This document shows, piece after piece, positions 8,305 to 17,446 of a stretch of DNA of 63,994 nt. Source of the stretch: CAZFIM01 sp964519615 (lineage in GTDB: Bacteria > Chloroflexota > Dehalococcoidia > GIF9 > UBA5629); assembly GCA_964519615.1 (NCBI GenBank), contig CAZFIM010000005.1, positions 1 through 63,994 of the forward strand, read 5' to 3'. How positions within the stretch are numbered: position 1 is the first letter of the stretch; each line of letters begins with the position of its first letter. Both the position numbers and the translations under genes were made by a program. The notes below the pieces were generated by a model that was given only the letters and a program-made list of their open reading frames with translations, did no database searches and was not told the origin of the DNA.

Positions 8305-9072
8305 ATGTTTTTGGAGATTAAAGGGCTTACCAAGCAGTTCGGCGGGTTAACCGCTGTCAACCGGTTCGATCTTTCTATTGAGAAAGGCGAAATAGTGGGA
8401 CTTATCGGCCCCAATGGAGCGGGAAAGACCACCACGTTCAATTTGATCACCGGAGTGCTCAAGCCGACGAGAGGGAAGGTGGTATTTAACGGTGAGGATA
8501 TAACGGGCAAGAAGCCGCACGTGGTGGCGGCGCGCGGGATCGGGAGGACGTTTCAGCTCAATCCGCTCTTTCCTGATTTCACCGTTTTTCAGAACGTTTC
8601 GACATCGTTCCATTTGCGGCACCGCTCGAGCCTGTTCGATATTTATTTTAATACGAGGAAGTATCAGCGCAACAGGGCGATGGTAGCGGAGGAGACACTG
8701 GAGATCATCAAGCTGGTGGGATTGGAACGGGCTAAAGACGAGCTGGCTAAGAATCTGCCGCACGGGTATCAGAAGATGCTGGGGATAGCCAGGGCGCTGG
8801 CGATCAAACCGACGCTATTGCTGCTTGATGAGCCAATAGCGGGGATGAACCCGGAGGAGATCGAATTTACGTTGACGGGTATCAGAAAGACACAGCAGCA
8901 GGGGACTACCATTCTGGTCATAGAACATAACATGATAATGATGAGCATATGCGATAGGGTAGCGGTGATCAATTTCGGGCAGAAGATAGCCGAGGGGCTT
9001 CCTGCAGATATCCGGGGTAACAAAGAAGTTACTCAAGCCTACTTTGGTGGTGATTATGTTTCTGGAAGTTAA
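8305..9072 (+). CDS. livG: ABC transporter ATP-binding protein LivG, system 1
   Basis: A 256-residue ATPase with Walker A GPNGAGKTT (35-43), the LivG-type signature LPHGYQKMLGIARAL and Walker B LLLLDEPIAGMNPEE. The extended loop between Walker A and the signature is typical for LivG. I place the start at the ATG 8305 by alignment with LivG of system 2 (MLLEITGLTK). A GTG at 8290, overlapping the end of livM, is an alternative. It powers uptake together with LivF, with which it overlaps by 17 bases. Confidence 0.93.
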   Translation: MFLEIKGLTKQFGGLTAVNRFDLSIEKGEIVGLIGPNGAGKTTTFNLITGVLKPTRGKVVFNGEDITGKKPHVVAARGIGRTFQLNPLFPDFTVFQNVSTSFHLRHRSSLFDIYFNTRKYQRNRAMVAEETLEIIKLVGLERAKDELAKNLPHGYQKMLGIARALAIKPTLLLLDEPIAGMNPEEIEFTLTGIRKTQQQGTTILVIEHNMIMMSICDRVAVINFGQKIAEGLPADIRGNKEVTQAYFGGDYVSGS

Positions 9073-9763
9073 GAATATATCGGTACGCTACGGCAAATCC
9101 GTAGCACTTAATAACGTGTCCCTGGAGATGGAGGAAGGGTCGGTGGTGAGCATTGTGGGCGCCAATGGGGCGGGTAAGAGCACTGTGCTGAAAGCACTGT
9201 CGGGACTGGTGCATGTGAGCTCCGGGGAGATATGGTTTCAGGGGAGGCGGATAGATGGGTTGAGGACTATCGATATAGTGAAACAGGGGTTGGTGCTGAT
9301 ACCTGAGGGGCGGTGGCTTTTTCCGCATTTGACGGTGATGGTGAATCTGCAGCTTGGAGCCAGTCTGCGTAAAGACAGGGAGGGGATAAAGCAGGACATG
9401 GAGAATGTATTTGAGCTTTTCCCGAGGCTTAAGGAGAGGCGTGGGCAGAAGGCGGGGACGTTAAGCGGTGGTGAGCAGCAGATGGTGGCGATTGCGCGCG
9501 GGTTGATGGCCAAACCGAAGCTGCTGTTGATGGATGAACCCTCGTTGGGGTTGGCCCCGATAATGGTCATGCACCTGGGAAATGTCATCAAAGATATCAA
9601 TAATCTGGGAGTGAGCGTACTGCTAGTGGAGCAAAATGTGCCTTTGGCGCTGGGTATAGCTAAACGGGGGTATGCGCTGCAGATAGGCAAGGTAGTTCTT
9701 GAAGGTGATATAGAGAAGATCAAGACCAGCGATATCGTCAAGAGAGCGTATTTGGGAGAATAG
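9056..9763 (+). CDS. livF: ABC transporter ATP-binding protein LivF, system 1
   Basis: A 235-residue ATPase with Walker A GANGAGKST (35-43), signature LSGGEQQMVAIARG and Walker B LLLMDEPSLGLAP. The ATG at 9056 gives MFLEVKNISV, matching LivF of system 2. TTG and GTG codons just upstream (9044-9052) are alternatives. The gene starts inside the end of livG, which suggests translational coupling. Last transporter gene of system 1. The spacer to the HapK-like gene (9764-9936) has no clear terminator. Confidence 0.93.
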   Translation: MFLEVKNISVRYGKSVALNNVSLEMEEGSVVSIVGANGAGKSTVLKALSGLVHVSSGEIWFQGRRIDGLRTIDIVKQGLVLIPEGRWLFPHLTVMVNLQLGASLRKDREGIKQDMENVFELFPRLKERRGQKAGTLSGGEQQMVAIARGLMAKPKLLLMDEPSLGLAPIMVMHLGNVIKDINNLGVSVLLVEQNVPLALGIAKRGYALQIGKVVLEGDIEKIKTSDIVKRAYLGE

Positions 9764-9936
9764 ATCCAGCGCATATTTATTAACTGCAAGCGCTGTGTCT
9801 TTGAGGGTTCTGCAATAGAAGATAAGGATACATGAATCGAGGAAAGGAGGTGGATATGACGTAGAGGATCTGATAATCGAAAGTAAGTGGTATGGTGCGG
9901 AATTGATGTGAACCAAAGAAGTAAAGGATGGCAAAA

Positions 9937-10245
9937 ATGGCTGAGGAAATAATTCTCTACAATCTGGCGGACAACGTCACTGACGAGCAGTATCTGGAGT
10001 ATGTGACGAAAGAGAAAGGTCCCCTGCTCGATAGTTTATCTGCGGTAAGCAAATTCGAGCTATTCAAGGTAAATCACGCTGCGGCGGGAGAGATCCCTTA
10101 CAAATATGTTGGGATTATGCATATTACTGACCCGGAGGCATTTTACCAGAAGGATATTCCTTCACAGAAATTCCAGGAATTTTTGAAGAAATGGCAGCCG
10201 ATGACCTCCGGAGTCCATATCCTTGGTGCTGAGAAAATATATTGA
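9937..10245 (+). CDS. REDY-like protein HapK family, copy 2
   Basis: A 102-residue paralog of 2217-2525, with the same MAEEIILYNLADNVTD start and the C-terminal QEFLKKWQPMTSG. The start at 9937 has AAAGGATGG placed correctly upstream, while the in-frame ATG at 9928 overlaps that site. It lies between the LIV importer and the acyl-CoA dehydrogenase, so it may act on an intermediate of that pathway (inference). Confidence 0.8.
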   Translation: MAEEIILYNLADNVTDEQYLEYVTKEKGPLLDSLSAVSKFELFKVNHAAAGEIPYKYVGIMHITDPEAFYQKDIPSQKFQEFLKKWQPMTSGVHILGAEKIY

Positions 10246-10418
10246 TATAGCGACCGGGACAGATTGAACGGGATTATACTATTCGATAGTTCGCTCTCCG
10301 GCGTATCCGCTGCTTAATTGGAATAGCGAAGCCGGTAATATCGAATATATGTATTGGAAATAGTTCCCGTATTACAGGATAAAAATATCGTTATAGAGTA
10401 AAAATAGGAGGTAAAAGC

Positions 10419-11684
10419 ATGAGTGAACCTACAAGATCAATGGACTTTTTTATGAGGCCGGATCATCTTATCAGGGAACCGATCAAGATGTATTGTACGG
10501 CGTTGAGGAAATATGTGAACGAGAAGATACTGCCTCATGAAGCGGAGTTCGATGACTATTGGGACTGGACGGAGAGGAAAGATACCATCGTTGAAAAGAT
10601 TTTCAAAGAGTTATGGATAGATATGGGACTTCAAAAGGCACAGGTGCCGAAGCCGTTCGGCGGCGAGGATGACCGTTCGATGGTAGAGACGGCTGCTATA
10701 GTACTTGAGTTAGCCAGGGCAGACCACGGTCTGGCCGAAACCGGCTTTATTTCCGGCTGGGCGGTTGCCTCGGCAGCGCTGCCTACGCCCAATGAGGCGA
10801 TGCTGAAGCTGATGGCGGAGGGCATGTGCGGGAATGAGCCGTACGTGGTCTGCAGCGCGATTACCGAGCCTCATGGGGGAGGGGCGGTTGAGGACATGCG
10901 GCTTAAAGGTGAGGGGACGCAAACATTAGCGCGCCTGGACGGCAATGAATGGGTGATCAACGGGCATAAGCTGTGGCCCTCGGGCGGCAGGGAGGCGAAG
11001 CTGTTCTTAGTGATCTGCCGCATAAAGGGTGAGAAATTCCCCAATAATATCGCGCAGATAATGGTGCCTGCCGATACGCCGGGTGTATCGACCAGCAAGC
11101 CTTATAAGAAGATGGGATGCGCGACCGATACGAACGGAGATATCTGGTTTGAGGATGTGAGGGTGCCGAAGGAGAACAGGCTGCATGAGGGCGAGGATGA
11201 GATACTCTCGCTGAATGCCAAGTGTACCATAGGGCGTGCGATGGCCAGTTCCTTTGGTATCGGCATTCTGAGGAGGGCATACGAAATACTCAAGCTGTAC
11301 GTGGACGGCAGGGAGATCGGCGGTGTGCCCATGAAAGATCACGGAGCCATCGCCTATAAGCTCGGGGAAATAGCCTCCGGGATCATAGCAGCGGAGATGA
11401 TGTTCTGGAACACCCTGGAGCGGATAGACCATCCCGAGGTATACGGTCCTCCGTGGGATCACAAGCAGCTTGTGGCGGCAAGCGTGATGGATAACGTCTC
11501 CTCCAGGCTGGCGGCGCAAGTTCTCCATGATTGTGTCGATCTCATGGGTTCATACGGATATGCGAAAGAAGGCAAGATGGAGAAACTGGTGAGGGATGCG
11601 CGCATATGCGGCATCGTGGTAGGCGGACCGGTGCTGCGCACACTTGAGGCGTCACGGTATTGTTTCGGAACCAGTGCAGTGTAA
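10419..11684 (+). CDS. Acyl-CoA dehydrogenase family protein (divergent)
   Basis: A 421-residue flavoprotein of the acyl-CoA dehydrogenase fold: N-terminal helices, the FAD-contact phrase CSAITEPHGGGAVEDM, the middle beta domain (NGHKLWPSGG, IMVPADTPGVS, GDIWFEDVRVP) and the C-terminal helical domain with LMGSYGYAKEGKMEKLVRDA. TAGGAGG precedes the ATG. In the usual family the C-terminal segment reads Y-E-G-T with the catalytic Glu. Here the corresponding segment reads IVVGGPVLRTLEASR, so the usual base seems absent, and the alternative position in the helix used by isovaleryl-CoA and long-chain enzymes also lacks Glu. The true reaction is therefore uncertain. It follows LIV importer 1 and HapK copy 2 on the same strand. 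Confidence 0.88.
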   Translation: MSEPTRSMDFFMRPDHLIREPIKMYCTALRKYVNEKILPHEAEFDDYWDWTERKDTIVEKIFKELWIDMGLQKAQVPKPFGGEDDRSMVETAAIVLELARADHGLAETGFISGWAVASAALPTPNEAMLKLMAEGMCGNEPYVVCSAITEPHGGGAVEDMRLKGEGTQTLARLDGNEWVINGHKLWPSGGREAKLFLVICRIKGEKFPNNIAQIMVPADTPGVSTSKPYKKMGCATDTNGDIWFEDVRVPKENRLHEGEDEILSLNAKCTIGRAMASSFGIGILRRAYEILKLYVDGREIGGVPMKDHGAIAYKLGEIASGIIAAEMMFWNTLERIDHPEVYGPPWDHKQLVAASVMDNVSSRLAAQVLHDCVDLMGSYGYAKEGKMEKLVRDARICGIVVGGPVLRTLEASRYCFGTSAV

Positions 11685-11770
11685 CTGATCGTTTTGATAT
11701 GAGATGCCGGTGATTTGCGCCGGTAAGTCATATATCTCAAAGATCGATATTGCGGTCTGGGTAAGCAGTC

Positions 11771-11801
11771 GGAGGCTCCGGCTTTTAAAGCCGGAGCCTC
11801 C
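11771..11801. terminator. Bidirectional terminator between convergent genes
   Basis: A perfect 15-bp inverted repeat (GGAGGCTCCGGCTTT, 1-base centre, then its complement) lies between the convergent acyl-CoA dehydrogenase and glycyl radical enzyme genes. The T tract is weak on either strand, but the position and stem strength support termination. Confidence 0.65.
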
Positions 11802-11818
11802 AATTTGCTGTGAATGCT

Positions 11819-14260
11819 TTAACAGCCCTGTTCACTTCTATAGATAATATCGTCCTGAATTTCCGGTGAAAGCATGACAAAGTAGGCGCTGAAACCGCCT
11901 ACCCTTACGACCAGGTCTCTGTGATTCTCGGGATGCAGTTTGGCATCGCGCAGTTCGGCAGTGTCCACCAGGTTGAACTGAATATGCTGTCCTCCATTCC
12001 TGAAGAACGTGTCAGTCAATACCGCCAGTTTTTCTCTGCTTTCTTTACTCTGCATAACGGTCCCTGAGAATTTCTGATTAAGGCAAGAGGCATATGATTC
12101 CTCGAATTTAGCCTTGAGCACAGACCTCAGGATTCCTGTGGGCCCCTGTTTGTCCATGCCGCGCATAGGTGATATGGAGCCGTCGTTTAAAGGCTCTTTG
12201 GATTTACGCCCGTTAGCAAGAGCACCGACACCTAAACCGCCGAAATAGTGCCAGGACAACCCCTCTCTGGACACTTTGCAAAGTACATCGAAGGGATTGA
12301 TATAGGATTTGATAAGGTTTCCGGAGAATATGCCGACATCCTTGACCATATAGTCAGCTTCATCTATATCGTTGCCGAACTTGGGTGCCGCCAGACAAAT
12401 TTGCCTGATCTCTTCACCTCTCTTACCTGCGAAGTTGGAATCAAGAGCATCCATGAGTTCGCTCATAGTCAACTTCTTATCGTCGAACACCAGTTTCTTA
12501 ATGGCAGTGAGAGAATCAGCGGTGTCCACAATCGCACGGTCGCTGATACCGTAGCTGTGGTCCGCATCCGTAATAAGTATGTCCTGCCCTTTTTCCATAC
12601 ATGAGGGGCCTGTGATGCATGAATTGAATGGGAAACGGAGATACTGCGGCTCAACGCTCTGCGCTACCGTACCAAGCCATAAAACCCGCTTTGCAACATA
12701 TTCGTACTCTTTCTTGAAGGCGTTGTAAACATCCTCAAAAGTCTTGAACTTGCGCGGGTCTCCGACATCGATACCTATCTTCTTCCCGGTTATTTGTGAA
12801 ACTCCCCTGTGAAGGGCAAGGTCCAGCATAAAGGCTACGTTTATTGCTCCTTTTCCTTCACTGCCGTTATGATCGATTCTGGTTGGCAGTATTGGTGTTA
12901 CGCAGCCCTGTCCATACCATTCACGGGCATCCTCTATGGGTATCCCGTCATTGACAAAGCTCTTGACCACGTGATCGCTATTCTCAAACAATGGAATTCC
13001 ACCCTTGGTTCTGGTATTGGTCTCCAATCCCTTTAACAATAACCATTGAGGTGAATTGGCGTGCCAATTTACCAGAACTGTTGGAGATGACATCCTCAAC
13101 AGACCGATCATATGCAGAACAAGATAGCTCAATTCGTTTGCTGCATCTTTCCCGTTTTTATCGACACCGCCCAGATTGATGCTGTTGATACTGTAGCTGA
13201 ATTGATGAGTTTGCTGCTGCGTTTTACCTGTTGGCACAACTACTTTCATGCCCCAGAGGGTAAGCGCGGAACCTATAATCTCCGCCGCTCTCTCTATTGT
13301 TAGTCGCCCGCTTTGAATATCCTTTTCAAAATAGGGTCTTAAATACTGGTCTATTCTCCCTATGAGGATAGGGTACATAGCCTCAAGCCCTCTTCCAACC
13401 ATTATCAGGTTGACGCATTGGACCGCCTCATGGAATGAGCGTGCCGGGTTTTCAGGCACCCATTGGCAAATATCTGCGATCTCATTCAGCTCAGCTTTCC
13501 TTGCCGGGTCGCCCTCTTCTTTAGCCATGCTGCGGGCAAGCCTGGCATATCTTTTGGCGTAGGTAATCATTGCCTCGCAAACGATAACAGCGGACTGCCA
13601 GAAATAGAGTTTATTAATATCAGCCTCTTCCATTTCTTTGAATCTTTTAATATTGGCGTTGGCCTCTTCAATCATTCCGCGCATACCGTGTGCAAGAATC
13701 TTCTCCCACATTCCCCTGCATGTGAGCCCGGGGAAATAACCCGAATCGGGGGTAGGATCGCTGCCTTTGGCTTCGGTTGTATCCTCCGCCCATGTTCCTA
13801 CCAGCGAACGCCAGGCTTCCTTCACGTGGTCAGGAGCTGTTTTACCTCTGAAGAAGCGTGAGCATTTTCTTAATACGGCCTTGTCCTCGTCTGATAGTGC
13901 TCCTTCAAATAGTCTCAGCTTCTCACGCTTATTCCAGAGGCCCGGGATAGAATCTCCAGTCTCATCCACGAACACCGGTGCTCCCACAAGATGTTCTGTT
14001 TCCCTGCCAACGATGGTATCGAAACTATAGATGGCAATGGGAACTCCCTCGAGTACTTTCTGGAATAGTTTGGCTCTGCGAATTTCAATGTTTTCTCCCT
14101 CTGTCTCCTTCCAGGATTCCATCGCCAAACGGGCACGATCTACCGATATTTTCCGGGGAGAGCTGAACATGGCATCCTTGAGCGCGAATAGACGCTCACT
14201 TAATTTCACTTCATCGATTTTTGTAAGCAAACTTTCCTTGACTTTAAGACTTACATTCAT
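11819..14260 (-). CDS. Glycyl radical enzyme, pyruvate formate-lyase-like family, unassigned substrate
   Basis: An 813-residue glycyl radical enzyme. The PFL-like domain covers about residues 20-660 and the Gly-radical domain about 690-813. The radical site is RVGGF (786-790, Gly789), near the C-terminus as expected. The thiyl Cys lies in QGCVTPILP (Cys453). In the choline, glycerol, isethionate and hydroxyproline enzymes the residue two after the Cys is Glu, which serves as base; here it is Thr455. The phrase LGVGALANGRKSKEPLNDGSISPMRG (in pieces, about 675-700) is a diagnostic GRE segment. It is the last gene of a minus-strand run: DctP, DctQ, DctM, activase, GRE. TRAP transporter linkage recalls sulfonate or hydroxy-acid lyases, but the active-site loop does not match them. 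Strictly anaerobic function. Confidence 0.93.
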   Translation of the reverse strand: MNVSLKVKESLLTKIDEVKLSERLFALKDAMFSSPRKISVDRARLAMESWKETEGENIEIRRAKLFQKVLEGVPIAIYSFDTIVGRETEHLVGAPVFVDETGDSIPGLWNKREKLRLFEGALSDEDKAVLRKCSRFFRGKTAPDHVKEAWRSLVGTWAEDTTEAKGSDPTPDSGYFPGLTCRGMWEKILAHGMRGMIEEANANIKRFKEMEEADINKLYFWQSAVIVCEAMITYAKRYARLARSMAKEEGDPARKAELNEIADICQWVPENPARSFHEAVQCVNLIMVGRGLEAMYPILIGRIDQYLRPYFEKDIQSGRLTIERAAEIIGSALTLWGMKVVVPTGKTQQQTHQFSYSINSINLGGVDKNGKDAANELSYLVLHMIGLLRMSSPTVLVNWHANSPQWLLLKGLETNTRTKGGIPLFENSDHVVKSFVNDGIPIEDAREWYGQGCVTPILPTRIDHNGSEGKGAINVAFMLDLALHRGVSQITGKKIGIDVGDPRKFKTFEDVYNAFKKEYEYVAKRVLWLGTVAQSVEPQYLRFPFNSCITGPSCMEKGQDILITDADHSYGISDRAIVDTADSLTAIKKLVFDDKKLTMSELMDALDSNFAGKRGEEIRQICLAAPKFGNDIDEADYMVKDVGIFSGNLIKSYINPFDVLCKVSREGLSWHYFGGLGVGALANGRKSKEPLNDGSISPMRGMDKQGPTGILRSVLKAKFEESYASCLNQKFSGTVMQSKESREKLAVLTDTFFRNGGQHIQFNLVDTAELRDAKLHPENHRDLVVRVGGFSAYFVMLSPEIQDDIIYRSEQGC

Positions 14261-14401
14261 TTCTTTTCTCCTGAGCAGTTATTTAAATTCTGGCTGATAT
14301 TTGCCGACCTTTGTCTGATTTCAATTATCATGTATCTTTGCTTATCGTATTCAGCGCCTTTATTGCCAAATAATCCCTCTAAATTAACTATAACACGTTT
14401 T

Positions 14402-15310
14402 TTATTCCGATATAGAACAGTCTATTCCAAAGTCCTCAAACGATTTCCTGACAGAATCTATGCGGTCAGCTTCGGGGGAAACAAGGTCCTGCAGCGGGTA
14501 GGACTTGTCCAGAGATTCATATTTACCTTTCCCGAGCCGGTGATAGGGCATCAATTGTATTCGTGCGGTCCTGTCTCCCAGAGCGCTTATAAAGTTTGCG
14601 GTCTCCCTGATATTGTCGATGTCATCGTTAATGCCCGGAATCAAAGGCATGCGAAAAAGCATCTCGATTCCGCTTCCGGCAACTATCTTCGCATTGGAGA
14701 GTATGAGCTCGTTCGGCTTGCCGGTATACTGCCGGTGTTTTTCAGAATTCAGATGTTTCAGGTCATAGAGTACATAATCCGTATACGGGAGGACCCGGCG
14801 CAGGGAGGATTCGGCTGCATGACCTGATGTCTCGATACAGGTCCTGATGCCGGATTGCCGGCATTTTTCAAATATCTCGCATACAAATTGGGGTTTAAGG
14901 AGGGCTTCTCCGCCGGAAATTGTTACACCTCCGCCCGAGGTCTCATAAAACATTTTATCTCGAGCGATAACTTCAAATACCTCATCGGAGCTCATATTGC
15001 TGCCGTACATTACCAGAGCTTTATAATCACATACAGCGCTGCAGATGCCGCACCCTGTACAATGTCTGCGGTCGATAGAGGGGAAGCCCCCCTCCTGAAA
15101 GAGCAAGGCTCCTTCAGGGCATACGGGGGCGCATTTACCGCATTTAGTACAAAGATTCTTCACGAATCCCACTTCCGCGTGAGGAGAAATACATTCAGGG
15201 TTGCTGCACCACCGGCATTCCAGACCGCATCCTTTCAAGAAGACAACGGTTCTGATGCCCGGCCCGTCATGGATGGAGTACCCCTGAATATTGGTGACCA
15301 GGTTGTTCAA
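14402..15310 (-). CDS. Glycyl radical enzyme activase (radical SAM)
   Basis: A 302-residue activating enzyme with the radical SAM cluster motif C28-x3-C32-x2-C35 (GCGLECRWC) after the typical GYSIHDGPGIRTVVF. Two inserted ferredoxin motifs follow (CTKCGKCAPVCPEG and CTGCGICSAVCDY), as in activases of non-PFL glycyl radical enzymes. It installs the radical on Gly789 of the neighbouring enzyme. The start is a TTG at 15310 with GGGAG correctly spaced. It lies between dctM and the GRE gene. Confidence 0.95.
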   Translation of the reverse strand: MNNLVTNIQGYSIHDGPGIRTVVFLKGCGLECRWCSNPECISPHAEVGFVKNLCTKCGKCAPVCPEGALLFQEGGFPSIDRRHCTGCGICSAVCDYKALVMYGSNMSSDEVFEVIARDKMFYETSGGGVTISGGEALLKPQFVCEIFEKCRQSGIRTCIETSGHAAESSLRRVLPYTDYVLYDLKHLNSEKHRQYTGKPNELILSNAKIVAGSGIEMLFRMPLIPGINDDIDNIRETANFISALGDRTARIQLMPYHRLGKGKYESLDKSYPLQDLVSPEADRIDSVRKSFEDFGIDCSISE

Positions 15311-15419
15311 AGGATTTCTCCCGATAATTTGCTTTTCATATATGTCCAGCCATGTGTATTGTCTCTATGTGAACTTTTCAACAGTATATTGATTAATCTT
15401 ACAATGAATTTACATAGCA

Positions 15420-16718
15420 TTACTTTGCCATCAATCGAGGCAGCCAGAGGCTGATCTCAGGAATAAACAGTATGATGAACAGGAAAATCACCAGTGTGGC
15501 CAGGAAAGGCGCTGCGCCCCTGAGAATATCACCCGTTTTTATATTGAAGACGTTGCGCATGAAGAAAAGATTCACACCCATGGGAGGGGTAATGAGCCCT
15601 ATCTCCAGATTTACGCAGTATAAAATGCCGAACCAGACGAGGTCAAAGCCGAGGCCGGTCAATAAAGGTGCAAAGATAGGGATTGTCAGGATAGTGGTGG
15701 TAATCGCGTCAAAAATGCATCCGAGGATGAAATAAAGGATCATAATGGCGATTACTACTACAATGGGTGCTACATCAAGGGATGTAACCAGTCCCCCAAG
15801 GAAATTACCAACGCCCGCACTGGCCAACATATAGGAGAAGAATGAGGCGGCAACGATGATTACCAGCATCATGGAATTTATCACCGCTGCTTCTATCATA
15901 GCGCGGCATAAACCTTTACAGCGTAGATGAAAAACTGCAAAAGCGATAATTAGTATGGCTACACAGCCGATACCGGCGGCCTCCGTGGGTGTGGCTATAC
16001 CCATAAATATCGAGCCTATAATTGTGACCATTACCACGATAACCGGCCAGACTTTTTTCAATGATACTATTCTTGTGATCCAGCTAACCGAGCTCGCGGC
16101 GGGTCCTAATGAAGGGTTGCGCCAGCAAATTATCAGAGGAACAGCTGCCAGCATAACGGCCAGCAGTATTCCGGGGAGTATGCCTGCGATGAAAAGATGT
16201 CCTACGGACACGTTGGCTATGACTCCATAAATAATCAGGGGAGTGCTGGGTGGAATCAACGGCCCCAGAACGCCCCCGCACATCATCCCTCCCAAAGCCA
16301 GGTTCCTGTCATAGCCGTAACGTTTAAATTCCGGCTCGGCAACCTTTCCCAGAGCCACTATGGCTGCTCCGCTGACGCCCACAGTCGAAGCCAGCATGGC
16401 TTCTCCTATAATACTGGCACTGATAAGTGCGCCGGGAAGGCCGGAGACCCAATTTCTGGCAACTCTATAGAGGTCTTCTCCAATGGTAGTTTCCGTAATG
16501 ATACAGGCCATAAGTACGAAGAGAGGTAAGGGTGTCCATGAGTAGTTATAGAAAAGTGAAAATGTTGAAAGCCCCATTTTATATAGGGCCGGAGTACCGA
16601 ATGCAAGCGTGCCGAATATTACAGCACTGAATCCCACGGCAAATGCTATAGGAACGCCCTGTATCAGGAAAAAGAGCATGCATACGACGCACAGGATTGA
16701 CGCTAAGCCGTAATCCAT
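15420..16718 (-). CDS. dctM: TRAP transporter large permease DctM, system 1
   Basis: A 432-residue integral membrane protein with about 12 hydrophobic segments. DctM hallmarks are PLFVLMACIITETT, GVSGAAIVALGKVAEPEFKRYGYDR, LIPPSTPLIIYGV and the C-terminal LGCIFDAITTTILTIPIFAPLL and LEIGLITPPMGVNLFFMRN segments. GAGGA precedes the ATG. It forms the ion-driven transporter with DctQ and DctP. Confidence 0.93.
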   Translation of the reverse strand: MDYGLASILCVVCMLFFLIQGVPIAFAVGFSAVIFGTLAFGTPALYKMGLSTFSLFYNYSWTPLPLFVLMACIITETTIGEDLYRVARNWVSGLPGALISASIIGEAMLASTVGVSGAAIVALGKVAEPEFKRYGYDRNLALGGMMCGGVLGPLIPPSTPLIIYGVIANVSVGHLFIAGILPGILLAVMLAAVPLIICWRNPSLGPAASSVSWITRIVSLKKVWPVIVVMVTIIGSIFMGIATPTEAAGIGCVAILIIAFAVFHLRCKGLCRAMIEAAVINSMMLVIIVAASFFSYMLASAGVGNFLGGLVTSLDVAPIVVVIAIMILYFILGCIFDAITTTILTIPIFAPLLTGLGFDLVWFGILYCVNLEIGLITPPMGVNLFFMRNVFNIKTGDILRGAAPFLATLVIFLFIILFIPEISLWLPRLMAK

Positions 16719-16754
16719 AATAAATTCCTCATAATTACCAGAGTTGAAATTAGT

Positions 16755-17303
16755 TTAAATAACACTATCGCGGGGAAGTGTCCGCGGCTCTTCATAGGGT
16801 TTCTTTATACGGGCAAATCCCAGAACAAGGCGCATCACCAGAATAATACAAAATAGACCGTATGATACGGGTATAAATATTTTTACCGGAAACAGCGGTA
16901 CAGGTAAGGCCGATGTACTTACCTGCCCGATTTGAAGTGCCCGTATGGCATCGCCATAACTCATGTAGGTGACAATGCCGAAAAAAGTGAGTCCCAGGAT
17001 CGGACTTATAATATTCATAATAATATTACGGATACTATGCGGAACCCGCTCAAGTAGAAGATCGCACCTGAGAAAACGGTCCTGCCTCTCAACGGCAGCT
17101 ATGGCCAGAACGAAGCTGAGCAGTAAAAACATACAGCTGAATTCGTAGGCAATCGGATCGGGGCTGTTGAAAGCATACCGTTTTAGTGAGCCGTATGTCG
17201 CCAGAAAGGCCATAATAATTATCAAGACGCCGGCAACGAATACAAAAGCCCTGGTGAGGCGATCGAGCCATAGATTCACTACTTGTATAAATTTACTTTC
17301 CAT
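16755..17303 (-). CDS. dctQ: TRAP transporter small permease DctQ, system 1
   Basis: A 182-residue protein with four hydrophobic segments and the DctQ-type phrase AYEFSCMFLLLSFVLAIAAVERQ then RCDLLLERV. It lies 36 bases upstream of dctM on the same strand. The ribosome binding site is weak. Confidence 0.88.
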   Translation of the reverse strand: MESKFIQVVNLWLDRLTRAFVFVAGVLIIIMAFLATYGSLKRYAFNSPDPIAYEFSCMFLLLSFVLAIAAVERQDRFLRCDLLLERVPHSIRNIIMNIISPILGLTFFGIVTYMSYGDAIRALQIGQVSTSALPVPLFPVKIFIPVSYGLFCIILVMRLVLGFARIKKPYEEPRTLPRDSVI

Positions 17304-17386
17304 TATTGCGTTTGTTAACCTGTATTACAGTCGGGTGTACTTTCAGGCAAAACTCGTGCCCGAATGGTGAAGCACTCTCCCCGGCA

Positions 17387-17427
17387 GCGTTAACGGCAAA
17401 CTATTGTTGCAAGTCCGCCGTTAACGC
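17387..17427 (-). other. Perfect 11-bp stem-loop between dctP and dctQ, system 1
   Basis: GCGTTAACGGC (17387-17397) and GCCGTTAACGC (17417-17427) form an 11-bp stem with a 19-base loop in the spacer after the binding-protein gene. No U tract is present, so it is more likely an RNA-stability element or weak attenuator that favours DctP. Confidence 0.55.
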
Positions 17428-17446
17428 GCAGTTCATCATGTATTTG

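Noticed and set aside
12248..14297. Several plus-strand frames opposite the glycyl radical enzyme gene
   Set aside because: They are shadows of the 813-codon gene on the other strand and show no family motifs.
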